A DNA stretch of 64,000 nt from positions 29,966,527 to 30,030,526 of the forward strand of contig OX485808.1 in the NCBI GenBank assembly GCA_950295325.1. Direction: 5' to 3'. The notes under the pieces were generated by a model. It worked only from the letters and a program-made list of their open reading frames with translations, had not been told where the DNA came from and ran no database searches. The DNA is from Polytrichum commune (lineage: Eukaryota > Streptophyta > Polytrichopsida > Polytrichales > Polytrichaceae). Positions within the stretch are counted from its first letter, which is position 1; each line of letters opens with the position of its first letter. Made by a program: the position numbers and the translations under genes. This document shows positions 33,701 to 43,742 of the stretch, one piece after another.

Positions 33701-34019
33701 CCCGTTCCTCGGCCATGGTGACCGGTGAACTATTCAACAATCCCCTATCAACTTCTACCGGGAATTCTTCTCTAAGTGTGTAATTTTCCGAAGAAGTTTC
33801 ACCACTCAATTTGGAGGGAGTGATCTCCTCTTCAAGTTGAGCTCCAAGTTCTAAGGTGTCTAGAATTGACCTAGTCCTAGGTTCGACGTTCAAACAACTC
33901 TCTATTCTAACATTATCTTGTTCTAATCTATCACTGATTTTAGAGGACCGCCTCTTTCGAGTAGATTTCTCTAGTCCTACTATCAAACTTGGTTTTTGTG
34001 AGCGAGTCCTACCTTGCAT
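27780..34019 (-). CDS. gag-pol: Gag-pol polyprotein, Ty3/gypsy
   Basis: One open frame of 2,079 codons starts at ATG 34,019. In order: a gag domain around residues 150-280; a CCHC knuckle CVQCGQPGHTRQFC near 431; a second, CX2CX3HX4C knuckle near 518; aspartic protease LVDGGSS near 851 (DGG in place of DTG/DSG, known in plant gypsy families); reverse transcriptase with MPFGLCNAP and the catalytic FVDD near 1376; RNase H with YCDAS near 1521; integrase with an HHCC finger near 1730-1770 (CDACQRY); and the DDE residues at IDYVGEV, LVSDRG and NGQTERVNG near 1799, 1860 and 1894. It ends GELFPTRTSGSRCKEYRA with no chromodomain seen. All catalytic motifs look intact. The product would form particles, copy RNA and integrate DNA. 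Gag and Pol share one frame, so any ratio control must be translational or proteolytic. Only 61 bp separate the stop from the left LTR; 664 bp separate the start from the right LTR. Confidence 0.97.
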   Translation of the reverse strand: MQGRTRSQKPSLIVGLEKSTRKRRSSKISDRLEQDNVRIESCLNVEPRTRSILDTLELGAQLEEEITPSKLSGETSSENYTLREEFPVEVDRGLLNSSPVTMAEERGMDPPPIPPIPPIPPIPPIDPLVRPRGLPIVVPQNLAAMDMPSHLPKFYGTKDEDPSRHMERYIERLASFLITDPGYWLVWFPTTLEGEAYEWYRDHAEGHFRGWEQLQREFLNEFRPEVGQSTALRALSSLKQGREEEISAYIRRFDLVCTRFVGTMLNDDTLKQFFIQGFFKSGTIRGVLERNPLTLADAKRAARDIENLDKDHERLWRREDELIPQFIPIRPRVVAVEPAKYENQIPYAIVDTGPRPLAVREPAPLLALPAPRTDPHLEEVERRLGASQLGFQEAMIKQMQSLTDQMSLMIRSQQPGPPPPVESGRHSSGLWCVQCGQPGHTRQFCRSGQNRDQRGNGNPPQQNQRGQAPPHYGNGSNRGPQPRGQGGQNLEKKEFHPFCGRWHAQGQCWSEGQEFNCSNCGGSHPSDTCRQPDKIINVPYPVANPQQQARDNMRGARPQGVPANELRPPNLYYDHSNARQTFHPPAGLQTTTGYIPIQNRQGVPPNGSNGRQAPPTDPGPSNSQDVRFMDGVLEATCEDMLPLPTRIGEEQSQWPPHTNAITYELVKGKGVVEEAPALAVTTRARRGDAPLEVGIGEQGNYSSDEEINLSELDRVARRATKDVERENIILQDRERTNAVHDLDNSDVGEWEGPGVPVDEFDVVGNSKVERSTGYNLWADLSTLKADITFGQLLEISPTARKTLKEGMPVHKRMRKVKAKIAARIQSQGGRDVKAIEIEVVIVDKVVPNVLVDGGSSLNILPEDTMKKLGLGLTGPSPLVINMANQSSTTPLGMIKDCRMTTGGEEYLVTFHVIKMHSNKDTFPILLGRPWLRMANAMVNWGGPKPSITYGPEGNRVIVSIGSLEGWMEKEMYLPLEKEIDDLNENEIGKALVGVVHPEGQRVVIDSGSGSLGPNFYNYGDNGDYAQWLREYPESEVDVMVTFHQVGLGSEFPSVSLGEGSLLEPCEVLTEEEWVSGGLTPWVDDVEEGEVSLIHVDGTQEEDVIIESLKLEEPLHFKTTSTGIVVGQDVKDYPNVPSDWYRNKEEQAHVSEADWRYVDVKLKNGKTRQMKMGSKLGEKEVREYSNLVDEFSDTFAWSYDELKGIPREMVEHRIPLIPGARPIRQKERRMNPQLQLLVKAELERLLKAGFIKPVEITDWVSPMVLVKKKNGKLRVCVDYRKLNSCTQKDHFPLPFITLLLEEVGGHSRYTFMDGYAGYNQISIALQDIHKTAFTTPWGTFVWVVMPFGLCNAPATFQRLVMYIFTDLLFKSMTVFVDDFSTQSNVDDHLHCVREALVRCRKMRLALNPDKTFLGVNKGVLLGYVVSEKGREPDPDKIAAISDLATPTNSKGISKLLGHVGWYRELIPNFSKIAVPITHLLKKDVKFEWTDACQKAFEELRDRLSTYPVLIPPNWGKPFHVYCDASNVAIGSALCQATGEKEKDQPIAYASKQLTPAERNYSTTERECLAMVFSVKKFRHYLMCNPVVFFVDHMAIKYLINKAELSGRLARWVLLLEEFDYTVEYKPGRMHLQADHLSRLSEEIGKNPVNDMLVDDSLFVVTSTPEWYAGIVEFLTTHKLPKEWTKEERRKVRVNSRQFVVVGHRLFRRGSDGILRRCVSKTEVEAILIACHDSACGGHFSGQLTGQKILRAGYFWPTLFKDAHDYVRKCDACQRYARNDLRMEMPLHVSLPLIPFEKWGIDYVGEVHPQSSKGMKYIVVATEYLTKWAEAKAVKTDTAEHAATFMYENIISRFGVPKILVSDRGTHFLNDLIREMTEKFKIDHRKTTPYHPQTNGQTERVNGILVSILRKTVIDSKRDWDTKLTAALWAYRTTYKVTTRATPFSLVYGLEATLPIEYEVESLRVAVSTRLTESQSLRNRPTDLEALDEGRRMAAQHIEATQRRRKITFDKRHKRRALTPGMMVMIQDARKLEFPAKFNAVWLGPYLVYEVFPNNSIQLETLNGELFPTRTSGSRCKEYRA

Positions 34020-34683
34020 TCCATAAGAATCGATCGACCCTCACTTGACCACACATAATCCTAGCAATTCCCCTCTTAATATTTTCACTTGTCTTGGTGT
34101 GGTTATAATTTTTTTAGGAGGTGAGGAAAAGAACCTGCAAGCCCACTTAGGTGAAAGAATCCCAATAGGGGATAGGCATGTTCATGTTAATTTTTTGGTT
34201 AAGTCGGAGCATCACCTCCGCACCTTCCCGCAAATTAACACTCACCACAATACCGATTGTGAGGGGGTGACCTTCCGAGTAGATTATGTTAAAAGTCGAG
34301 GCTTCACCCTTCAACTTCTCACACCATCCACAATTCGGGAATTACCCTCTACAACGGATAACAACAATCACGAGTACAAAAGGCATTCCTTAATTAGTTA
34401 ATGAGTTCACTTTGAAGAAATAAACATACCTTGAGCAATCGCATCCCCCTGTGAGTTAGCACTCCCCTCAATCGTGACTCAATGTAACAACACCATAAAC
34501 TTTGTGAAATATTAATTTAATCTAGAGCATGAAATGACAACTCCCAAAACTTTGAGACTCACCCCGAGGTGAGTGTCAAAGTTCAATGTCCTAAGGTGAA
34601 TTTACCCTCTAATGTTTTAATGAGCTACTCGGATATAGGTTCCTTTTAAGTTCTTAGCAAATCCCCAAAAAGGTTGAGGACGT
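34020..34683. other. Non-coding segment between gag start and right LTR
   Basis: No supported gene. In gag-pol sense this would be the 5' leader, but the first bases after the LTR are ACGTCCTCAACC, which lack a TGG and so are no normal primer-binding site. In plus sense the last bases before the LTR are AAAAAGGTTGAGGACGT, a plausible polypurine tract. Confidence 0.5.
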
Positions 34684-36801
34684 TGTGAGGCCAAACCCCC
34701 CACCCTTAAGCGTCCGTAGTCCGAGTAGTGGGTTTGGGCTCACATTCCTCCGCGGTATTGGATTTGGACTTGGATGAGTCCATAGTGCAAGATTCACCCT
34801 TCAAGTGGTCTTGGATTTAACTGGAATTTCACTTTTAACAACTCAATGTACGATTTCAATACGTATGTGGAGAATGCACAAGTTAACTATGTTATTTTAA
34901 CCTCCTTATGCTCGGGTGCTATTTTGTCTTTGTTTGCTTCTAACGTCCATCCGGCCGCTTTAGCTACCCAAGCCCTTAAGGATATCCCTCTCCTAAATGG
35001 AGTCCGTGCCGTTGACTCTATACTACCACTTGAACTATCACTTGTGTATTCCGTATCGCTACTATAAGAGGTCTCACTTGGTGTCTCCATACCGTACATA
35101 AGCCTTTAAGTATTAAGAAATACTTATGTGACTTATGTCAATCTCTCCCTCGCACCTTTGGTCTTTGCTTCCTTTGTCTTGCCATCGCGAGAGTGCTTCA
35201 CATTCTCCATTAATTTGTGCACGTGGTTTATTTTTAAAGAGAGGATGCAAGTGTTAAAAAAACACTATTCTCTATAGTCAATCTCAAATACATTTACTTG
35301 TGAAAGCCACACATAACACTAACTAGCATAATGTAACTAACTACTTGTCTATGAGCTAATTAGGTAGGCTATCTACTAAGCTCCTTCATGAACCCATCTC
35401 TTTACTTTCTAATTACATAAACCTAGCTCCTTCATAAACCCAGCTCCTTCATAAACCCAGCTCCTTCATGAACCCAGCTCCTTAGCTTCTAACTAAACAA
35501 ACCCAGGTCCTTCATAAACCCAGCTCTTTACTTTCTAACTAAACAAACCCAGCTCCTTCATAAACCCAGCTCCTTCATGAACCCACAACTTTGTAGTTGT
35601 AATCCCCAACTACCTCACTAATTATTCAAGCCCTTAACTAATCTTCCTACCTAATTTCCCTAATTCTACTAACAACCCCTTTCTAATCACACAATTCTTC
35701 TCTAATCCTAAAATCCTAAAATCCTAGAGAGGAGAGGGGGAGAGAGAATTTCCTAACTTCACTAAGACTAACTAATCCACACAAGTATATTTTTGCACTC
35801 ATCACAACATCAAGTGCTCAACTCTTAAACATGGAACTTGCAACCACGTGTATTCAAAACATGAACTTTAAGTACCACAAATTGGAATCATGAATTAACT
35901 TTAAAATCCTTCACGTCAACACTAATTCTACCAAGAGGTCAAGCCCTCTTCAAGGCTAACAAGCCTTGGCTCTCAAACTAAAAACTAAGCACACACATGT
36001 GCTCCAATATGGCTTCCCACACCCACACTTATAACTCGTGGGGTGCCTTGGAGCACAAAGGAAAGAGAGAGTGAGTGAGGGAAGAATGAGGGATTATATA
36101 GTAAGCTTGAGGGGGTGAGCACCCTCAAGGCTCACGATAAGCCCTTGAGATTTCCTCCTACTTAGTAGGCGCCAATCCTATCTTCTAAGCCTTCCTCCCT
36201 CAAATGATCAACAAGGATCCTAATTCGAACATTTAACTAGCCTTGGCTTTCTACCTACCACACTTTACCAAACTTGGGATGCTTCAACCCAAACTTAGCC
36301 TCCTTCGCTTTCCGCCGCCATAACTTTCTCCCCTTACTTTCCCAAATCGTCGCTCACCACTTAATTCAAACCACGATGCTTAGCTCGTGATTTGATTGGT
36401 GCTTTGAGAATTTGCTTATCCTCCACCTTGCATTCTTCCTTGGGCCTTCCCCATTAAGTGGCCATGATGAGGTGGTCCACTTGTGCGCTCCATGTGATCC
36501 TCCATTCATCCCAATTCGAATGCACTTGCCTCTTGAGTCACTTTGGTTGTCTCCATCCATTTGTACTAGCCTACTCACTAACTACTCAATCCAAGTTCTC
36601 CTTACCTATCCTCATTCACTCAAATCCTTCCGAAGGTAAAAACACAATAACAACTCACATCCTAGCCTCTTACAACATGGTACTTCTAAGACTAACATTT
36701 CACTCTTTTTATATTTTTGTGAAGTAACATGCTACTTCAAAGTGCATCAACTAACGTTTCAAGGGTCTAAGACTAAATGTGGACACCCTTTTGGGCTCAC
36801 A
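34684..36801 (-). repeat. Right LTR of the young gypsy element
   Basis: Same length as the left LTR (2,118 bp), TGTGAGGCC to GGGCTCACA. Differences noticed: CAC for CAT and CCGAG for CCAAG near the left edge, AAGATTC for AAGGTTC, CCGAAGG for CTGAAGG, and GTGGACACC for GTGGGCACC near the right edge. The TATA-like site is at 36,094-36,101. Confidence 0.95.
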
Positions 36802-36865
36802 GCTAGCTATTAAGCAAATGTTAGTAAATGCTAGCTAAGCAAGTGTTAGTTTATTAGTTAGTGTG
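36802..36865. repeat. Continuation of the pre-insertion tandem repeat
   Basis: GCTAGCTATTAAGCAAATGT and GCTAGCTAAGCAAGTGTTAG match the array left of the element at 25,470-25,600. Confidence 0.8.
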
Positions 36866-37639
36866 AGGCACACAAGACTATTGGAGGTGTTTTAGGTAAG
36901 AAGATAAAATCGGCTTGAAGACTTTTGAAGACAAAAAAGAAAGAGAGCAAGGGGGATACTTGCCCACTTGCCCCCTTGCCAACTCGATGGCGGAAAAAAT
37001 TAGAAAGATTTCTAAAGGTTTTTTGTCGGAGCCACCTCGGCGAGAGGGTGGCAACCTCAACCGGGAAAACCCCCAAGCCAAAATTTAGGGAAATGGTTTG
37101 AAAAATGGATCCGGTGGAGGAGGGGTCCAACCCTTTTGTGAGAGGGTTTAAAAACCCCTCCTTCCACCTTGTAGCTCTCGCTCTTTCTCTAGTTTTTGGG
37201 CGAAGCCCTGCTTCAATGTAGTTAGGAAAAAATCCTTTAGCATGCATTCTCAATGGCCTAAAAGAAAGGCTCGAGAACCTTCTCTACTCTCTCTCCTAGT
37301 TAGAATGTGTGTTTATTAACACACCAACAAAATGATTCCTTCTTTTGTAGAGGTAGGTTGGATGGTAGAATTTTGAGTGGAGGCATTGTAGACCTCATCT
37401 GCCAATGCCCTGAAGGCTTAGTTCAGAAGCTAGAACAAGATACTTATTATTTTTCTCTTAGAGAGATTTCCTATAGCTATCCATAGCCGTTTCCCATTTG
37501 TGATTTGGTTAAGATGACAATTAGTTATGAAGTTTCAAAGATGGAGTAGAAAAACTGGGTGGTCTTGTGGGTAGCGGCTGCTGGATCAGACCTGCGAGCC
37601 CAATAGGAATTTTAATTCCAAGAAGTTATATTTTTCCCA
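36866..37639. other. No gene recognised
   Basis: Low-complexity and unique sequence. On the minus strand GGGTTTTTAAACCCTCTC (about 37,140-37,160) is TATA-like, but no gene follows that I can support. Confidence 0.35.
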
Positions 37640-38170
37640 AGTAGAACTTTTGTATAGCTTTCCAAAATGGCTTAGAACATTTGATTTGAGCATGATTTGA
37701 ATTAGATATGAATTGTGCAAGAGGGGACACATAGTTTGAGAACTTTTGGTTGATTGCTGCATTACAGAGGACCTGCTGGGTTCACTTCGGCTTACCTTTC
37801 TAATCACATATTTTTATCAAATACATCTTTTTAATATCTCTCCAGGGTCATATAGAACGTTTGATTTGAATAAGATTTGAATTAGATATGAATTGTTGAA
37901 GGTGAGATACATAGTTTAAGTCTTCTTGATTGACTGCTGTGTTACAAGGAGTCTCCTGAATTTTTATTAGCTTAACCTGCTGATGTCATAATTTTCCTAG
38001 TTAGAGCTTGTTCATAGCTTTCCAATGGTATAAGGAAAGCCTAGATCCAAGTAGTAAGGAATGTGCTATGAATTTTTGAAGTTAGAAGGTAGATAGGTGG
38101 GTTGGAAGGTCGGTTGAATCGACCTCACACTTCCAACCCTCATAACTTTTGCAAATCTTATCCGATTAAA
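37640..38170. repeat. Diverged tandem repeat, ~181-bp period
   Basis: TTTGAATTAGATATGAATTG occurs at about 37,696 and 37,877. The preceding ATAGCTTTCCAA-type word recurs near 37,656 and 38,016. Two clear units and a weak third. Confidence 0.6.
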
Positions 38171-39589
38171 GTGATTTTTAGATCATTGGAAAGATAATTA
38201 CGTGCACTAAGTATAAATATTATGCTTAGGATTAAATTACAGTGCAGAATAAATACTTTATATTTGAATTGTTAACTAAGGTACGCTTACTACCAAACTA
38301 GTTACAAAGAAGGAGGCAAGGTCAACGCTCGGGAAATGGAGCAAGGAAGGAGGTAGCAGCTCGGCCTCCATCGAGCCCAAATCAACCGAGGAGAATTGAG
38401 GTAAATTTACTAACGCTAGCCTTCCATTTAGGGTTGGAGGGAGCGCGGCTAAGGTACGCATCTCTAAACCCACTCACCTATCTCGTAAGGTCAAATGGCT
38501 TGACCACTTGACCGCCAAGGGAATACCCAACTCCATTGTTTTCGGGGCCCTTGGTATGTTTTGTGGTAGTAGCTTCATTTATTAGCAAGTTTCGTGTGTG
38601 ATAAGTCGGATTAATCACCGACACGACCACTCTGAATGTTGTTGGTGGAAAGGTGGGGTTAATGACCCGCGAATGCACTATTATGTTGTTGGCCCCATAA
38701 ATTGGGAGTAATGGCCCCAATTTATGAAGATTGCGCAACAGGTTGAACCTACAGGTTGCCCGTCACCCTGGTCCCATTGAGTTGCATTTCGTGGTCTATC
38801 CAGTGTAAACACATTTAACAATCAAAACATACAAAATAAATCGTAAACCCTTGTTGGCAAGAGACCCGAATCGGAAACTTAACTCGGTAGAGTGACACCA
38901 CCCTTCGAACCATTGATGTCCGAAGGGTTTGAGATGTTACTCGACCTTCAAAGGACCTGCACGAGGCCTTAGAAGGTTCCGAGGTAAGGGGTGCACCAAC
39001 CAGGTAAGGGGTGATGCCTAATATGTTAATGTAGTGAGTTAGGACGTGCAAACAAAAGTAAGTAATTAAGAAGGAATTTGTGTGAAGGGTGGGACTTAGG
39101 CCAAGTTCCCCCGCTTAGAAAACTAAATAGAACTAAATAAAGAAATAGGAAGAATTGAATGGTCCATCAAATTGTCGTTATTCCGTTCGTTGAGTTAGGG
39201 TGGTATGAGTCACACCCGGTTGGGTGTATTAGAACCATCCCAATTCACAAATTAGGATTGCCTTGGTTTCAAGGCTGGTGCGTCTGCGCGTAGAATAGGT
39301 TGTAGGTTAAGGTTAGAACCAAAGGCCATACCATGGAAATTGAATATTGTGGCTCACCGGCCTTCAGGTGTATCGTGAAGACATACACGATCGGATCTCG
39401 ACGAAATGCTATTTTATCACCATCTTATTCATGTGGTCCGTTCTACAAAATAATATACAATAGAGCAAGGATTGTGAGATTTTGAAGGTTCATGGTCTCT
39501 CAGTTTTGTATTAGGCCCCCCTTTTTGAGGTGGGCTTTGACGCAAAATATAGTAGATCATGAAACAATATCCCATGTGTGCCACGTAGC
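38171..39589. other. No gene recognised
   Basis: Several 60-120-codon frames exist, but none shows a motif I know. The frame at 39,429-39,797 (minus) runs into the inverted repeat that follows. Confidence 0.35.
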
Positions 39590-40955
39590 ACTCCCTGTAC
39601 GTGCTCCATAATAAACTTAAGAGGGCTTCGCACCACTTAAGTTCCCCCACAAACTTTTCGGGGGAGGAATATTCGGGCAAGGGCAGCCGTCTGTCCAGAA
39701 AATCAAGATTTTCAAGACCCGACCGAAAATTGTTGTCCGCCCGCCTGACTTCGAAAAAACCATTGTCCTTGCATTCTTGAAGGCCAATTATCCACAAATC
39801 TCATATTGAGAGCACTTCATTTTCAAGGTCTCAAATCCAATATATATGTTGACTTCCATTGAGTAAGTAAGCAATTGACCATGATTTCATTTTCAAAGTG
39901 AAACCGCCAATTAAAGCATTTACTTAACTTGGAAATCAAAAATATTACAAAATCCTCATTAGCATTGAGGTTATCATTTTTGTGACTTACCACTGAAAGG
40001 GTCTTTGTTGTTCTAAAATGGAATTAAAGTAAATGATTTAATTTTAATATTTTAATATTCTATATTTTAATATTCTATAATAATGTAGTTAATACCTTCT
40101 ACTATCACAAAATTTCCATACACATATAAAGTAATTAAGTGTGATTGAATATAACTAAGTCCAATTAATTATGATTAAGCCTGATTAATTATAATTAAAC
40201 CCAATTAAATCAGAAAGCATGCTTACCAAATTAATTAAGCCTAATTAATTATAAAATGTACTTGCTGGAATTAATCATGACTTACTTGATTTAAATCCAG
40301 TAAATATAATTTATAAATAATTAGGCTTAACTAATTTGGTAAGCATATTTTCTGATGTAATTTTGCTTAACTAGGATTAATCAGAATTAATTGGACTTAG
40401 TTACATTCAATCACACTTAATTACTTTAAATGCATATGTATACTTTGTGAAAGTAGAAGATATTAACTAGACTATAATATTAAAGATAATAAAAACTAAT
40501 CACTAATTTTAGTTCCATTTTAGAATGACAAAGACCCTTTCAATGGTAAGTCACAAAAATGATAACCTCAGTGCTAATGAGGATTTTGTAACATTTTTGA
40601 CTTCCAAGGCAATTACATGCTTTATTGGCGGTTTCACTTTGAAAATGAAATCCCAGTCAATTGCTTACTTACTCAATGGAAGTGAACATATATATTGGAT
40701 TTGGGACCTTGAAGAAGAAGTGCACTCAATATGGGATTAGTAATAAAGTGACCTTCAAGAATGCAAGGGCAATGGTGTTTTTGAAGTCCGGCAAGCGGGC
40801 AACAATTATTGGTCGGGTCCAGAAAATCTTGATTTTTTGGACAGGCGGATGCCCTTGCCTGAATATTCCTCCCCCAAGAAGTTCGTGGGGGGGGGGGGAC
40901 TTAACGTCCTCCAAAAATAATCACCGAGATGGTGACCCGTACTTCAACATCATGG
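39590..40955. repeat. Large imperfect inverted repeat (hairpin)
   Basis: The left arm, about 39,590-40,255, and the right arm, about 40,313-40,955, are reverse complements with scattered mismatches around a ~57-bp loop. Paired words include CAAATTAATTAAGCCTAATT (40,230s) with AATTAGGCTTAACTAATTTG (40,320s), AAAGGGTCTTTG with CAAAGACCCTTT, and GGGGGAGGAATATTC with GAATATTCCTCCCCC. A transcript through it would fold into a ~600-bp double-stranded stem. It may be a foldback element or an inverted duplication. Confidence 0.85.
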
Positions 40956-42246
40956 GCCACATATTTGGTAGGTAGAAACCAAACTTCGCTTTGTCCATAA
41001 GTCTTGCAAGTTGCAAATCTCCCAAACCACTCTCAATATTTTACTACGGGTTCATGGTCTACGTCTCCTTGTAATCACACTGGGCACATCCCGTGATGCA
41101 AGTTGAAATAAATTTTGGACCACCACGTGATAGGCTTGTCAAAGCACCATCTCTTGGTTACGTACCTTACTACTTAAGTTTTGAATTGATGATTGGAAAA
41201 AAGGGATTGTTAAATTGACACACATTGGTTGAAATGACCACATAGACATATAGAAAAGCGTTGGCCAAGTTTATGAATTCTAACATACAACTAATACCTT
41301 GCTCTTCTCTTCATGTGTACAATGAAAAAATTGAATTCTCATTGGCCATATTGACTACATAACGCATCTTTGTGGTTGTTTTAACATACTACGTGGTTGA
41401 TTTAACAATCCCCTCAAAAAACCATGTGTATGCTATTGTGATACTAGGAGTATGTATTATTTAGGTCGGATATGGGAAGGGAGATAGATAGTTTGACCAA
41501 ACGGCATAATTTGCATTAAAAAAGGAACACATAATAACCACTAGCCAATCGACATGTGTGGTAGACAATGAGTATGTAATGAGAATGGTTGTTGTTCGCT
41601 CGGGGGGGGGGGGGGGTCACTCCCTCTCATATTAATGCATACACACGCGCTCAAGACTTGTTTATCGGGGGGCTATTTATCTTGTAGGAATGATTATAAG
41701 GCATGATATTTCTTAATAAAGGTAAATGCTTGTATTTTAATACACCTTATCAGTAATTACAATTTTTTGAGGGAATCATTCAAAAATACCCGATTTTACT
41801 TAAACTGCCAAAAAAATTGGAAAGAATATTGCAATTTAAACAACGCACAAAAATTCTCCCTCCCGGCACGTAGGTAGAGAAATAACTCCACATTGGATAC
41901 GTTGGTTCAGTAACGTTCAAGCCAGCCAGTCTGCAGAGTCATCTATCCAAGCTTTTTCAACAGAAAATTACCTCTTTTCATCCACTAGCACAAACCATAC
42001 CCTAGACCTGCTACCCCTAGTAATTGTCTCCACGCTATTTTACATATACTAATTAGATAAAAGAGGCCATCATATGTGATGGTATTTTACATGTAAACAT
42101 GTTTCATTATTTTAAAACCCCCTATATAATATGTACATTTTTTGCAAAATTTATCTACAACGAATATATTAGACCCTATTTTTTATCGCACGTTGTTTCT
42201 ACAATTTTTGCCAGTGACCCCGCTAAGTTTATCTTGGGTCAACTTT
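40956..42246. other. No gene recognised
   Basis: AT-rich intergenic sequence with a G14 run at about 41,603-41,616. No conserved motif. Confidence 0.4.
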
Positions 42247-42735
42247 TGTAAGACCCCGGGTACACAACTCCCTTATTATACACAGGGGCATCGTACTTAA
42301 AACGGCTTCGAGGACGGCTTTTGTAAAAATTATATCAAATTATATCAAATTAAAATGATCAAAAAGTTGGGTAAAGACCAAATTAAATAAAATGAGATGA
42401 AAAAAAAGTTGGGTTGCATATTTATTAAGCCTCCCATTAAAATTATAATTCATTCACAATGTTAAATTTTTATTAAAAAGTCCAAAAAGTTGGGTAGTTT
42501 GACCTATGGTACATGTATTAAAAAAATCATATAATTAGGTTTTTAATGCAATTATATGCTTCAAAATATATTCATTTCCTATATATAATTACATTTTTGG
42601 ATTCCTTGTTAGAAGGGCTACAAGGGTTTCCTAGATTAAAACAAATTGTATCACTCAATATTGGACTAAAACGCATTATAAGTGATTATAATCATGACCA
42701 TATAATACGGGAGTTGCGTACCCGGGTGTAAGACC
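42247..42735. mobile_element. MITE, ~472 bp, with 8-9-bp target duplication
   Basis: Inverted termini CCCGGGTAC.CAACTCCC lie at 42,255 and, reversed, at 42,726, extending to TATTATA. The word TGTAAGACC flanks both sides (42,247-42,255 and 42,727-42,735); the ninth base overlaps the terminus, so the duplication is 8 or 9 bp. The interior is AT-rich and non-coding. The superfamily (hAT or Mutator) is not decided by this alone. Confidence 0.8.
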
Positions 42736-43598
42736 ACACAAGGGCATGGGTGTGCACATACAAATTAATGGTCACTTTAAGGGAGTTAATTCAAAACGGC
42801 CTAATCAAACAGTTTTCCCATTTAAAATTTTGGCGATCAAGGAGAATTTGAAATCTAGTATTGAAATTTACAACACCATGGATATACATTCATAATACCC
42901 AACTGCCACTATAAAATTCAATGATGTTTTTTTAATACTATACTCAGTACTTGGGTCAATAATGATTATGCCATGTTGAATTTTATGTTATCTAGCACAG
43001 TGTCCAGGGAGATTTTTGGGCATAATCAGTCAAAATCCGAGTGCTTTCAAGTCCAGCCAGTTACATGCTTGTGATCTTTCGGTTTTTATTTATTAATGTG
43101 GGTATATTCCATAGATTCCCCTAAAGTGATGGATAATTTTCCTTGAAGACTTTAACTTTGACTGGTTTTGTCTCATTGAACTCAACCAGTTCATTTGTAA
43201 CTAGCGGTTAGTTTTCCCCGTCCATTGATCTAGCATGCACTTACCGAAAGCAAAATGTAATTTGAAATATGGGCACCCAAATAATAAAAATGAAAATGAT
43301 AGAAAATCTTGATGATTTAGAGTTGGTTTGTATTAAATATGTTGGGACCCGCACACAAGCAATGCCTACATAGCAACACACCTATTGTTGTAAAGAATTC
43401 TAACTTGCACCATTCACATGTAATTTACACAATGATGTCCAAAGTATGTGATTTGAATTGCACTATGTAGTCTCCTTGAGAACTCGCTAATCACTCAAAA
43501 TTTAATTTGCATTTATAATCTAGTCTTTTGAAAACATTCAATTCTTTCCCCAAGTCTAATTAGTCTACCTCATTTAAGAGAGACTTTGCAACATACTG
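42736..43598. other. No gene recognised
   Basis: AT-rich intergenic sequence, nothing identified. Confidence 0.4.
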
Positions 43599-43742
43599 TA
43601 GAGGTCTCTCTCATTCATCTATACTTGTGTTGGCATGTAGTTTCAAGGTGGGATACTAGTGGGTCTTACCGAATGTGAGTATGACACCTGGCAAGTTTGA
43701 AGGGAAAGTCCATATTTTGTGTCAGAATAGAGAACCCTCTAT
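43599..43742 (-). mobile_element. Small MITE, copy 1
   Basis: The reverse complement aligns with 51,416-51,563 by eye. Shared words are CTATTCTGACA, CTTCAAA.TTGCC.GGT and CTCACATTC. Degenerate inverted ends: GTAGAGGTCTCTCTC and AGAGAACCCTCTAT. Confidence 0.65.

Larger units (their letters stand above)
25601..36801 (-). mobile_element. Young Ty3/gypsy LTR retrotransposon, structurally complete
   Basis: The element is 11.2 kb with two 2,118-bp LTRs that differ at five positions I noticed (about 0.24%), so the insertion is recent. The flanking 5-mers are GCTAC (25,596-25,600) and GCTAG (36,802-36,806), one mismatch from a target duplication. A single uninterrupted gag-pol lies on the minus strand. 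Oddly, the primer-binding-site-like sequence is beside the left LTR on the plus strand. A purine-rich stretch borders the right LTR on the same strand, while the gag-pol sense lacks both signals at the expected places. Strand is given by gag-pol. Confidence 0.9.

Noticed and set aside
34650-34683. Primer-binding site in gag-pol sense
   Set aside because: The bases after the LTR lack TGG. The first TGG comes about 16 nt in (TGGGGATTTGC) and has no plausible tRNA match that I know.
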